Assembly: GCA_002323895.1 (NCBI GenBank) | Contig: DCQM01000229.1 | Span: 1 to 9,742, forward strand | Source: Akkermansiaceae bacterium UBA1518 | GTDB lineage: Bacteria > Verrucomicrobiota > Verrucomicrobiia > Verrucomicrobiales > Akkermansiaceae | Direction: 5' to 3' | DNA length: 9,742 nt | Shown here: positions 1 through 5,975 of the stretch, one piece after another | Layout of the letters: every line of letters begins with the position of its first letter | Position numbering within the stretch: the stretch's first letter is position 1 | The notes under the pieces: model-generated | Databases searched by the model: none | What the model saw: only the letters and a program-made list of their open reading frames with translations | Told to the model about the DNA's origin: nothing | Position numbers and translations under genes: made by a program

Positions 1-222
1 GCCATGCCGACCGTCGAGATATCCTGGCCTTCGCTCCCGGGGGAGAGCTTCATTCTCGAACGCACCGCGGACGGCATCCCGTCTTGGGAGAAGATCGATG
101 ACAGCTATCCCGCCGCCAACGCTCCGGCGACGGTCACCACCTTCCAAGACGGCGACCCCTCTCTGGGCGGGACCAGCCTGCTCGGCGTGCCCAGGATGCT
201 CTACCGCGTGACGCGGAACTGA
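1..222 (+). CDS. C-terminal end of a probable large surface or secreted protein (partial)
   Basis: The frame is open at the left window edge and ends at TGA 220-222, so only the last 73 codons are visible. The ATG at 4-6 is probably an internal methionine. The visible part has the pattern W-P-S-L-P-G, then F-I-L-E-R-T-A-D-G, then W-E-K-I, then a Thr/Asp-rich turn, ending in L-Y-R-V-T-R-N. This resembles the small beta-sandwich, fibronectin-like module that closes many very large extracellular proteins of Verrucomicrobiota, where '(S)W...LPG..Y.LE.S.DL..W' precedes a terminal '(F)YRV'. The family resemblance is from memory. G+C is about 66% here against about 50% in the genes to the right. No enzyme motif is visible, so the function of the full protein cannot be judged. 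It could also be a short independent gene, which seems less likely. Confidence 0.6.
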   Translation, partial: AMPTVEISWPSLPGESFILERTADGIPSWEKIDDSYPAANAPATVTTFQDGDPSLGGTSLLGVPRMLYRVTRN

Positions 223-418
223 GTTTGGCCTTTCGCGGTCCGGTCAGAAAGGGGAGACTGTTTAGGAGCATCGTTATTGAGCCTGCTGAGTTAGCCGTTT
301 CGGGGTTTGTTTTGCCGTCTGTTTGAGTGACTAGTTTGTGACCAGTTATACACCCTAAGAATTAGCCCGAAATGAGACGGAATGGCAGGAGCTGCTAAAT
401 GCTAAAAATCGCCACAGA

Positions 419-434
419 CCCCTATAAATAGGGG
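419..434 (-). terminator. Hairpin just past the tRNA-Arg 3' end, possible terminator or processing signal
   Basis: A perfect 6-bp stem (CCCCTA / TAGGGG) with a 4-nt loop lies 9 nt beyond the tRNA 3' end in the direction of tRNA transcription. No U-run follows directly; the nearest T-rich stretch on that strand (ATTTTTAG) is about 10 nt further on. It may stop transcription or mark the 3' trailer, but the missing U-tract keeps this tentative. Confidence 0.3.
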
Positions 435-443
435 GTTAAAGAG

Positions 444-518
444 TGGCAGGCCCGCAGGGAGTCGAACCCCGATCTATGGTACCGGAAACCATTGTTCTAT
501 CCATTGAACTACAGGCCC
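444..518 (-). tRNA. tRNA-Arg (anticodon CCG)
   Basis: The reverse complement folds as a complete 75-nt cloverleaf. The acceptor stem is GGGCCTG paired with CGGGCCT, with a G1-U72 wobble and a second wobble at 6-67. U8-A9 follow, then a D stem GTTC/GAAC with loop AATGGATA, carrying G18-G19 and A20, the arginine identity base. The anticodon stem is ATGGT/ACCAT around loop TTCCGGT, giving anticodon CCG, which reads CGG (Arg). The variable region is 4 nt. The T stem is CGGGG/CCCTG with loop TTCGACT. The discriminator is G73 and the CCA end is encoded (TGG at 444-446 on the plus strand). The only unusual feature is the G1-U72 pair. It stands alone, not in a tRNA cluster, and is transcribed away from the sulfatase gene. 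Confidence 0.95.
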
Positions 519-833
519 TTAAAAAGGGTGCCGGAGGCTAGTCGAGCGTGATCCGAAGTCAAAGCGCAAATCGCTCCCTGCGTCATTACTTGTTGGGCGC
601 CTGGGCAAATATCAGATATCAAGTAGCAAATAGGCTGAGCTGAGAGTGATATCGATGGAGATGAGTTTCGTGTCATGAGAAGACCAAACGAGGTTGAAGA
701 TCCAATCTGCCAGAAAGCTCGTGAACAGTCACGCTTCGCCGGTCAAGGGCTGGATCCGCTCGCCATTTCACAGTTGGAAATTAGCCAAAGTTGGACTGGC
801 GCGATCCCTGATTCACACTTATTTATTTTGAGG
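519..833. other. Spacer between tRNA-Arg and the sulfatase gene
   Basis: These 315 bp hold the tRNA promoter on the minus strand and the 5' region of the sulfatase on the plus strand. The sulfatase frame stays open upstream to an ATG at 675, but the 53 extra residues would sit before a good signal peptide and show no family features, so I treat them as untranslated. I could not pick out a convincing promoter for the sulfatase: TTGGAC at 791 has no -10 element at a proper distance. No other gene is visible. Confidence 0.5.
535..562 (-). promoter_or_regulatory. Probable sigma-70 type promoter of tRNA-Arg
   Basis: On the minus strand a -35 element TTGACT (557-562, five of six consensus bases) is followed after 16 bp by a -10 element TAGCCT (535-540, with the key TA....T positions). 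Transcription would begin near 528, about 10 nt before the mature tRNA 5' end. The bases just after the -10 are GC-rich (CCGGCACC), as in the discriminators of stringently controlled stable-RNA promoters. Position and orientation fit the tRNA exactly. The weak -10 match is the main doubt. Confidence 0.45.
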
Positions 834-2618
834 ATGTTGAGATATCTAGTTCCTGTCATCGCTTTGCTGGCGATTGCTATTGGCGCAACTGCAGCAGAAA
901 AGCCTAACATTATACTTTTCTTCACAGACGACCACGGCTGGCCGGATATCGGTGTAGCGGGCGTCAACGACGATCTAAAGACACCTCACCTCGATGCACT
1001 TGCTGCCTCAGGCGTTCACGCTACTAATGGCTATGTCACCGCTCCGCAGTGTGTGCCGTCTCGCGGCGGGCTTTTGACGGGACGCTTCCAAAGTCGGTTC
1101 GGTCTGGAAAGCAATCGCGATTCTCTCAAGGGCTTTGACGAGCAATCCACGATTGCGGAGCGCCTCAAGGCAGCAGGATACGCTACCGGTCAAATCGGGA
1201 AATGGCACCTCGGTCCGATCAACGAAATCACGCAACACGGATTTGATGACGTCTATGCGAAGAATGCCAACCGCCCTTGTTTCGCCAATTACACACTCGC
1301 CGGTAAAACCATCGAGATGCAGCAGGTAGACGACGGACTTTACCACCTCGATGCATGTAGCCAAGCAGCCCTGACATTCATCGAGCGCCACGCGGAAGAA
1401 CCCTTCTTTCTCTACCTTGCCTACCGAGCTCCTCACGTCCCACTTGATGCTCCGGAAAAATACCTTTCCCGTTTCCCTGAAAAAATGCCAGAGCGTCGGC
1501 GTCAAGCGCTTGCCATGATCTCTGCCATTGATGACGGTGTCGGAGCCATTATTGCTGACTTAAAGGCTCGCGACCTCGACAAGAACACCCTCATCTTCTT
1601 TATCGGAGATAATGGGGCTCCCTTGAAAATCCACAAGATCGATGCGCCAGGTGGCGGCCCAGGTTGGGACGGCTCGCTCAACGAACCCATGAATGGCGAA
1701 AAAGGAATGCTCTCCGAAGGCGGTATCCGTGTTCCGTTCCTCATCAGTTGGCCGGGCACCATTCCAGGTGGACAAGTCTATGATCAGCCAATCGTCTCAT
1801 TAGACGTTGCCGCCACTGCGGTCGAGCTCGCCGGTCAGGAACGCGACGAGACCTTCGATGGTGTCAATCTCGTTCCCTTCCTTACAGGACAAAAGAAGGG
1901 ATCGCCGCACGAAGTGCTCACGTGGCGTTGGGTCGCCCAAGCAGCAATCCGCGAAGGTAAATGGAAGCTGCTTGTCGGTGGTCAGCGCGAGTACTTATTC
2001 GACATTGTTGCCGACCCGGGAGAAAAACAGAACGTCCTCAGTAAAAATCCTGAGGTGACTAAACGCTTGCGATCAAAACTCGAATCCTGGTCGAACGAAC
2101 TTCAACCTAGAGGACTGGAAGCGCGAAGCATGGCGATTACGTGGAAAAAGTATTTCGATCACTATCTCGACGGCAAGAAACAACCCCGACCAAAAAAGAC
2201 ATCCAAAGAGTCGCACCCAAAGACTCACCAAGATTGGGTTCCAAGAAACGCAAAGGTCACTCAGACAGACAGCGGACTTCGTGTTTTGCCGGCCAAGAAA
2301 GGTCGACCTTTTTTAACAAAGATTGACTTCGAATGGACAGGGGGGTTTACAGCTCAGGTGAAGCTAAAAGGCGCGAAAAACGGAAACACGGGAATTGCCT
2401 GGAGATCGCAAGGGCAGAAAAGCTTCTCAAGCGATCAGATCGTTCAAGTGCCATTTAAAGGGGGGGCTGAAATGCAAACCCTAGAGATCAAAGTGCCTGC
2501 ACAAGGGAAGGTTGTTCATTTGCGTCTCCACTTACCCGTTGGCGAAACCACTCTGGAAGAAGTCAATGTCACTCAGGGCGAGAAAGCGGTCTCCTGGAGC
2601 TTTAAGAATCCGCAATGA
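834..2618 (+). CDS. Exported sulfatase, formylglycine-dependent (Cys type), S1 arylsulfatase superfamily
   Basis: Hydrolyses a sulfate ester, probably on a sulfated polysaccharide or other organosulfate outside the cytoplasm; the substrate cannot be read from sequence. I start at ATG 834 (594 aa) because residues 1-21 form a signal peptide (hydrophobic core, A-T-A-A before E22). The same frame is open to ATG 675. Core landmarks: Asp-Asp at 32-33 (metal ligands); C-V-P-S-R at 73-77, the sulfatase signature whose Cys73 is oxidised to formylglycine; G-K-W-H at 122-125; R-A-P-H ending at His201; G-D-N-G with Asp259-Asn260 (metal); G-E-K near 290 followed by E-G-G-I-R-V-P and W-P-G. A Lys/Pro-rich linker at about 447-466 leads to a beta-rich C-terminal domain of about 125 residues. 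That domain is absent from minimal sulfatases and may bind carbohydrate (inference). Cys73 needs a formylglycine-generating enzyme, not seen here. No Shine-Dalgarno at a useful distance: GAGG touches the ATG. Confidence 0.9.
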   Translation: MLRYLVPVIALLAIAIGATAAEKPNIILFFTDDHGWPDIGVAGVNDDLKTPHLDALAASGVHATNGYVTAPQCVPSRGGLLTGRFQSRFGLESNRDSLKGFDEQSTIAERLKAAGYATGQIGKWHLGPINEITQHGFDDVYAKNANRPCFANYTLAGKTIEMQQVDDGLYHLDACSQAALTFIERHAEEPFFLYLAYRAPHVPLDAPEKYLSRFPEKMPERRRQALAMISAIDDGVGAIIADLKARDLDKNTLIFFIGDNGAPLKIHKIDAPGGGPGWDGSLNEPMNGEKGMLSEGGIRVPFLISWPGTIPGGQVYDQPIVSLDVAATAVELAGQERDETFDGVNLVPFLTGQKKGSPHEVLTWRWVAQAAIREGKWKLLVGGQREYLFDIVADPGEKQNVLSKNPEVTKRLRSKLESWSNELQPRGLEARSMAITWKKYFDHYLDGKKQPRPKKTSKESHPKTHQDWVPRNAKVTQTDSGLRVLPAKKGRPFLTKIDFEWTGGFTAQVKLKGAKNGNTGIAWRSQGQKSFSSDQIVQVPFKGGAEMQTLEIKVPAQGKVVHLRLHLPVGETTLEEVNVTQGEKAVSWSFKNPQ

Positions 2619-3087
2619 GGGCGACGTCCTTACGGAACTGTCAGCCTGCCGCAACTTAAGAATTAAATTGCGTTCATGAAAGACCCAGTGCTTAGCCTCG
2701 AAGTGATTTTGTTGTAAAATTGGGTTCTCTAGAGCCTTCCATATGTCCGAGGAATTCCTCCACACGATGCCTTAGTTCGGAATTTGGTTGTCGTCGGCTG
2801 GAGTTGGATTGCATCGTTTTACGTCACGTTACTAAAGGAATTTTGATTATCAGGAAGCTTAAGAGCAATTTTTGGGGAGGTTGTGTGATAATTAATTTTG
2901 GTGCCTTTAAATGTTTAAAAATGCGAGATGAATGCGCTTAAACCCCTTTGGAATAAGCATCTAGAGTGCTGTGAAAGGCTTCGCTAAGATTTTGCAAAAC
3001 ATTGCATCTCGTTAACTTTTTTTGAGATCTTCAACCTTTTTAGTTTTAGGTAGCCAAAAGAAGAATTGCTTTCAGTCTTCCGCCGCA
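2619..3087. other. AT-rich intergenic region without a convincing gene
   Basis: This 469-bp stretch is clearly richer in A+T than the genes beside it (about 30% G+C at 2881-2940). It holds the hairpin at 2650-2672, a 12-bp perfect palindrome GAGGAATTCCTC at 2749-2760 and a 10-bp palindrome TTTTGCAAAA at 2990-2999. The 73-codon frame at 2720-2941 begins with TTG and has no recognisable features, so I do not call it. The promoter of the downstream DUF882 gene should lie here, but no -35/-10 pair with good spacing stands out. Confidence 0.5.
2650..2672 (+). terminator. Imperfect hairpin downstream of the sulfatase, weak terminator candidate
   Basis: CGCAA-C-TTAA-GAA-TTAA-A-TTGCG forms a stem of 5 plus 4 bp around one C-A mismatch with a 3-nt loop, starting 31 bp past the sulfatase stop. 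The stem is mostly A-T and no T-run follows, so it would be a poor intrinsic terminator. It may instead protect the 3' end of the mRNA. Confidence 0.25.
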
Positions 3088-3702
3088 ATGACTGTCAGTG
3101 AGGCGGAATCCCGTATCATCATTCCCAACCGCCGCAAATTTCTTGCGGCCGCTGCAGCAGCAGCGACTGGTCTTGTCGCGACGACCCAAACCTCGCAAGG
3201 ATTCTTGTTTCGGCAGTCCCCACCGCTTGATTTGAGATTACTTCCTAAAACTTGGGTGGCTCTTCAGGGTGAGAGGCAGATTCAAAGCTATGTCAGGTTT
3301 CTTGAAGAGCTTAGCTTGAAGTATGTTGATCCAATTCAAATCATACAGGCTCACGCAAAGACTCAAGGAAGCCTCTGGAATACTCTTCCTCCGCGGTCTA
3401 TGTGGAGATCGATGGGCGGGACCCTCAAGGCCGTTGATCATGTTGCCGCAACGATCGGTCAACCTGTCAGGGAGGTAGCTTCAGCTTACCGGAGTCCCGC
3501 TTATAACCGCCGCTGTTCAGGTGCCAAATCTTCGTCATGGCACCTGCAAAATTTTGCACTCGATTTAAAGTTTCAGGCTTCTCCAGGGACAGTGGCCCGC
3601 GCGGCTCGTTCAGTCCGCGCTAAAGGAGTTTTCAAAGGAGGGATTGGCCGGTATCCCAGCTTTGTTCATATCGACACCCGCGGTAAGAACGCAGATTGGT
3701 AG
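3088..3702 (+). CDS. Tat-exported DUF882/YcbK-family protein (peptidase M15A-like, probable murein-related metallopeptidase fold)
   Basis: A 204-aa protein from ATG 3088; the frame is open to a TTG at 3022, but the ATG places the export signal correctly. Residues 14-19 read N-R-R-K-F-L, a twin-arginine motif, followed by an Ala-rich hydrophobic stretch to about 31, so export folded by Tat is likely. The C-terminal half is the M15A-like domain: S-A-Y-R-S-P at 132-137, then S-S-W-H ending at His152, A-L-D with Asp159, G-G-I-G-R-Y-P at 184-190 and F-V-H-I-D-T-R-G with His194. His152, Asp159 and His194 match the zinc ligands of the family. The usual Gly in 'H-x-x-G-x-A-x-D' is Asn155 here. Relatives act on or bind peptidoglycan peptides, and many are uncharacterised, so D-Ala cleavage is only inferred. 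Residues 40-125 match nothing I know. No Shine-Dalgarno precedes the ATG. Confidence 0.82.
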   Translation: MTVSEAESRIIIPNRRKFLAAAAAAATGLVATTQTSQGFLFRQSPPLDLRLLPKTWVALQGERQIQSYVRFLEELSLKYVDPIQIIQAHAKTQGSLWNTLPPRSMWRSMGGTLKAVDHVAATIGQPVREVASAYRSPAYNRRCSGAKSSSWHLQNFALDLKFQASPGTVARAARSVRAKGVFKGGIGRYPSFVHIDTRGKNADW

Positions 3703-3756
3703 GGGATTTAAGACCCCTGAATTTGAGAAAAGCCATCTAAATCAGATGTCTTTTTT
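3701..3756. terminator. Hairpin pair between convergent genes, probable bidirectional terminator
   Basis: The first hairpin, AGGGG (3701-3705) with CCCCT (3714-3718) and an 8-nt loop, overlaps the stop codon of the DUF882 gene. The second, CATCT (3734-3738) with AGATG (3744-3748) and a 5-nt loop, is followed on the plus strand by TC and six T residues (3751-3756). On the minus strand the same stem is followed by GCTTTTCTC, so it can also serve gatA, which ends at 3772. The stem is short (5 bp), but its position between two converging genes fits the role. Confidence 0.55.
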
Positions 3757-3771
3757 GGGTTTGATGGGAGC

Positions 3772-5184
3772 TTATCGATCAGCTTCGACGGCTCGAGCGC
3801 AACGAAGAATTTCTTTCTCTCCGAGATAAGGACCCAAGATCTGCAACCCAACTGGTTTTCCGTCGATGGGTTCTAGTGGGACTGAAATTCCACAGTTTCC
3901 CGCTAGATTCGCAGAAATGGTAAAGATGTCGGCGAGATAGTGTTTAAGGGGGTCGCCGGTGGCATCGCCCATTTTAGGCGCGGTTTCTGGAGCTACGGGA
4001 GTGAGGAGAGCATCGACTTGCTCAAAGGCTTGCTCGAAGTCGCGTCGGATCAAGGTTCTGACCTTTTGAGCGCGGAGGTAGTAGGCATCATAGTATCCAG
4101 ACGATAAAACGTAGGTTCCCAAGATGATCCGACGTTTGACCTCGGGGCCAAAACCGGATTCACGACTGTTCTTGTAAAGAGAGAGCATGTCTTCGGGGTT
4201 CTCGGTTCGATTACCATAGCGGACTCCGTCAAAGCGAGAAAGGTTTGATGAGGCCTCGGCTGGCGCGATAATGTAATAGGTCGCTACGGCATATTCGGTG
4301 TGGGGGAGTGAGATTTCCACGATTTCGGCTCCCTGTTTTTCTAGTCTTTTCGCGGCGGCTCCAACGCGTTCGCGGACTTGAGGAGAAATTCCATCAGTGA
4401 AATATTCCTTTGGAATTCCCAATTTCATTCCTGCGACTCCTTGATCGAGGCCATCGGTATAATCTGGGACTGATTCATCCAGTGAAGTGGAATCTCGTGG
4501 GTCTTCTCCAGCGATCGCGTTTAGTAATAGTGCAGCATCTTCTACCGTGTGGGTGAGAGGGCCGATTTGATCTAAGGAAGAGCCAAACGCAACGAGGCCG
4601 TATCGAGAGACCCTACCGTAGGATGGCTTTAGGCCGACCACTCCGCAGTGACTTGCCGGCTGGCGGATTGAGCCTCCGGTATCTGACCCTAATGCAGCGG
4701 GAATGAGTTGGCCTGCCACCGCTGCTGCAGATCCGCCGGATGATCCGCCAGGGATGTGGCCTGGGGCTGATGGATTGTGGGTGGTTTGGAGTCCTGAGTT
4801 TTCGGTGGAGGACCCCATCGCAAATTCATCGAGGTTAGTCCGGCCAAAAGGAATAGCTCCTGACTTTTTGAGCCGGGCAATGGCGGTAGCATCGTAAGGA
4901 GAGGTGAATGCTTCTTTGAGAAATTTGGACGCGCAGGTGCAGGGTTGTCCTTCGACGTTAATGTTGTCCTTGATTCCGATGGGAAGGCCACCGAGTGGAA
5001 GTGTTAGGTCGGCTTGGTCCGCTGCGGCGAGGGCTGAATCTGGATCAAAGGAAAGAAAGGCGCCGATGTCCTGATCACGTTTCGTAATTTGGTCGATGAC
5101 GTCCTGAACGATATCACGTGACGAAATTTCTCCAGTAATGAGCTTTTGCCGTAGGGAGCTTAGGGATAAGGAAGCGAGAGACAT
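3772..5184 (-). CDS. gatA: Asp-tRNA(Asn)/Glu-tRNA(Gln) amidotransferase subunit A
   Basis: Glutaminase subunit of the GatCAB amidotransferase. It releases ammonia from glutamine, and GatB uses it to turn Glu-tRNA(Gln), and in many species Asp-tRNA(Asn), into the amidated form. It is a cytoplasmic enzyme of the amidase-signature family. The Ser-cisSer-Lys triad is visible: Lys72 in G-I-K-D-N-I, Ser148 in G-G-S-S-G-G-S (146-152) and Ser172 in D-T-G-G-S-I-R-Q-P. Also present are G-R-T-N-L-D-E-F-A-M-G (114-124) and G-L-K-P-S-Y-G-R-V-S-R-Y-G-L (184-197), both hallmarks of GatA over other amidases. At 470 aa it is slightly short at the C-terminus, ending soon after the G-L-Q-I-L-G-P segment; family members usually run 10-20 residues longer. 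It follows gatC by 12 nt, so the two are surely cotranscribed. No Shine-Dalgarno precedes the ATG (TTTTCTAATT). gatB is not in the window. Confidence 0.96.
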   Translation of the reverse strand: MSLASLSLSSLRQKLITGEISSRDIVQDVIDQITKRDQDIGAFLSFDPDSALAAADQADLTLPLGGLPIGIKDNINVEGQPCTCASKFLKEAFTSPYDATAIARLKKSGAIPFGRTNLDEFAMGSSTENSGLQTTHNPSAPGHIPGGSSGGSAAAVAGQLIPAALGSDTGGSIRQPASHCGVVGLKPSYGRVSRYGLVAFGSSLDQIGPLTHTVEDAALLLNAIAGEDPRDSTSLDESVPDYTDGLDQGVAGMKLGIPKEYFTDGISPQVRERVGAAAKRLEKQGAEIVEISLPHTEYAVATYYIIAPAEASSNLSRFDGVRYGNRTENPEDMLSLYKNSRESGFGPEVKRRIILGTYVLSSGYYDAYYLRAQKVRTLIRRDFEQAFEQVDALLTPVAPETAPKMGDATGDPLKHYLADIFTISANLAGNCGISVPLEPIDGKPVGLQILGPYLGEKEILRCARAVEADR

Positions 5185-5196
5185 AATTAGAAAATT

Positions 5197-5487
5197 TTAA
5201 GCGTCAACGACCTTGGGGACCCTCAGTTGACCATTCGCTTGATCGGGGGTGTTTTGCAGGAAACCTTCGGCTGGAAGGCTGGGGGTCGGCTCATCCTTGC
5301 GGACGCGATTTGACCTTATCATAGGGTGAGTGCAGGGTTCAATTCCCTCGACGTTCACTTCACCCAATTTTGTGATGTAGCCCATAACATCCTCTAGCTG
5401 CGTGCTAAAGCGGGCCACTTCATCGTTGCTTAGATCTATGCGAGCCAAGTTTGCGACATAGCGGACATCAATCTGTGGATCTGCCAT
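5197..5487 (-). CDS. gatC: Asp-tRNA(Asn)/Glu-tRNA(Gln) amidotransferase subunit C
   Basis: Small subunit that wraps around GatA and holds it to GatB. I start at ATG 5487, giving 96 aa, the normal family length. The N-terminus then reads I-D-V-R-Y-V-A-N-L-A-R-I-D-L-S, the conserved opening helix of GatC, followed by F-S-T-Q-L at 27-31, V-M-G-Y-I-T-K-L around 34-41 and the V-E-G-I-E-P turn. The C-terminal half has the usual R-x-D-E-P and a Pro/Asn segment. The frame is open further upstream to a GTG at 5544, but those 19 residues are not family-like. There is no Shine-Dalgarno; instead a -10-like TACAAT sits 8 bp before the ATG, so the message may be leaderless. The 113-aa gene ends 134 bp upstream, making gatC the likely first gene of the unit with gatA. 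Confidence 0.93.
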   Translation of the reverse strand: MADPQIDVRYVANLARIDLSNDEVARFSTQLEDVMGYITKLGEVNVEGIEPCTHPMIRSNRVRKDEPTPSLPAEGFLQNTPDQANGQLRVPKVVDA

Positions 5488-5495
5488 GGACGTAG

Positions 5496-5501
5496 ATTGT
5501 A
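5496..5501 (-). promoter_or_regulatory. Candidate -10 element just before gatC
   Basis: TACAAT on the minus strand matches the TATAAT consensus at five of six positions and ends 8 bp before the gatC ATG. A start site about 7 bp downstream would fall almost on the initiation codon, giving a leaderless or near-leaderless mRNA. The sequence 17 bp upstream (GGTTCC) is a poor -35, so confidence is limited. Confidence 0.3.
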
Positions 5502-5621
5502 CCGCCACGACGGGAGATGGAACCGCAAAGAGCCAATCGGGCACAAAAGTTTTTTCCGGCTTCTCGACCGGTAGCGTCTGGCCCTTGTCTAGTCTTTTTG
5601 GGATTTCAATGTTTCCCCTGT

Positions 5622-5963
5622 TTAGGAGAGGACACCGTTGCGCACCAGTTCGCTATACATCCACCAGCAGAGTGACACCGAGGCCGCAAGCAGAAGCACA
5701 AAGAGAATAATGTTTCTGGTGCGGTAACGCCTTTCATTGATAAGTTGACCCTTGGACATTTGGGCGTAAAACCGTTTCTCACGCTGGCGCTGTTCCCGAT
5801 CGTCAAGCGCCGGAATCGTGTGACGCTCTCGTTCTTTCTGCTCAAGTAACTTCAGAGGAGCATTCTCAATAAGGGCCTCAAACTTTTCAATTTCCGAGTC
5901 TAAAGAAGAAAGCTCGTCGTTAGAAGGAGGGCCTGGCTGGCGCTTCATTTTACGAAAGAACAT
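5622..5963 (-). CDS. Small uncharacterised protein with one C-terminal membrane segment
   Basis: I do not recognise this 113-aa protein. Residues 1-80 are highly charged and probably helical: acidic and Leu-containing at 16-46 (N-D-E-L-S-S-L-D-S-E-I-E), then rich in Glu, Arg and Gln at 41-65. Residues 84-104 (from I-I-L-F-V-L-L-L to C-W-W-M-Y) form a single membrane helix with about 9 residues after it. The Arg cluster R-R-Y-R-T-R just before the helix predicts that the long N-terminal part stays in the cytoplasm, so this is a tail-anchored type of membrane protein. It begins 12 nt after the stop of the 206-aa gene, which has the same architecture, so the two are very likely cotranslated and may work together. 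Met6 (5948) is an alternative start. No enzyme motif is visible, and a role in cell-envelope assembly or division is only a guess. Confidence 0.75.
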   Translation of the reverse strand: MFFRKMKRQPGPPSNDELSSLDSEIEKFEALIENAPLKLLEQKERERHTIPALDDREQRQREKRFYAQMSKGQLINERRYRTRNIILFVLLLAASVSLCWWMYSELVRNGVLS

Positions 5964-5975
5964 AGCGGTATCGGT

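Noticed and set aside
383..450. Direct repeat TGGCAGG (383-389 and 444-450) as an attachment-site duplication
   Set aside because: Only 7 bp match and it does not extend into the tRNA; expected by chance.
675..833. 53-residue N-terminal extension of the sulfatase from ATG 675
   Set aside because: It would bury a clear signal peptide that begins at ATG 834, and the extension has no recognisable features.
1008..1505. 165-codon open frame on the minus strand inside the sulfatase gene
   Set aside because: It is antisense to conserved sulfatase motifs and codes for nothing recognisable; a shadow of the real gene.
2749..2760. 12-bp palindrome GAGGAATTCCTC as an operator
   Set aside because: A single isolated palindrome without a promoter nearby; it may be chance, so it is mentioned only in the spacer entry.
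2720..2941. 73-codon open frame on the plus strand between the sulfatase and DUF882 genes
   Set aside because: It starts with TTG, has no ribosome site, its composition is Cys-rich and irregular, and it lies in an AT-rich spacer; no domain or membrane pattern supports it.
3022..3087. TTG start for the DUF882 protein
   Set aside because: It adds 22 residues before the twin-arginine motif; the ATG at 3088 gives a normal Tat signal spacing.
5606..5845. 79-codon minus-strand frame overlapping the 113-aa membrane protein gene in another phase
   Set aside because: The 113-aa frame has a coherent charged helix plus membrane segment; the overlapping one does not.
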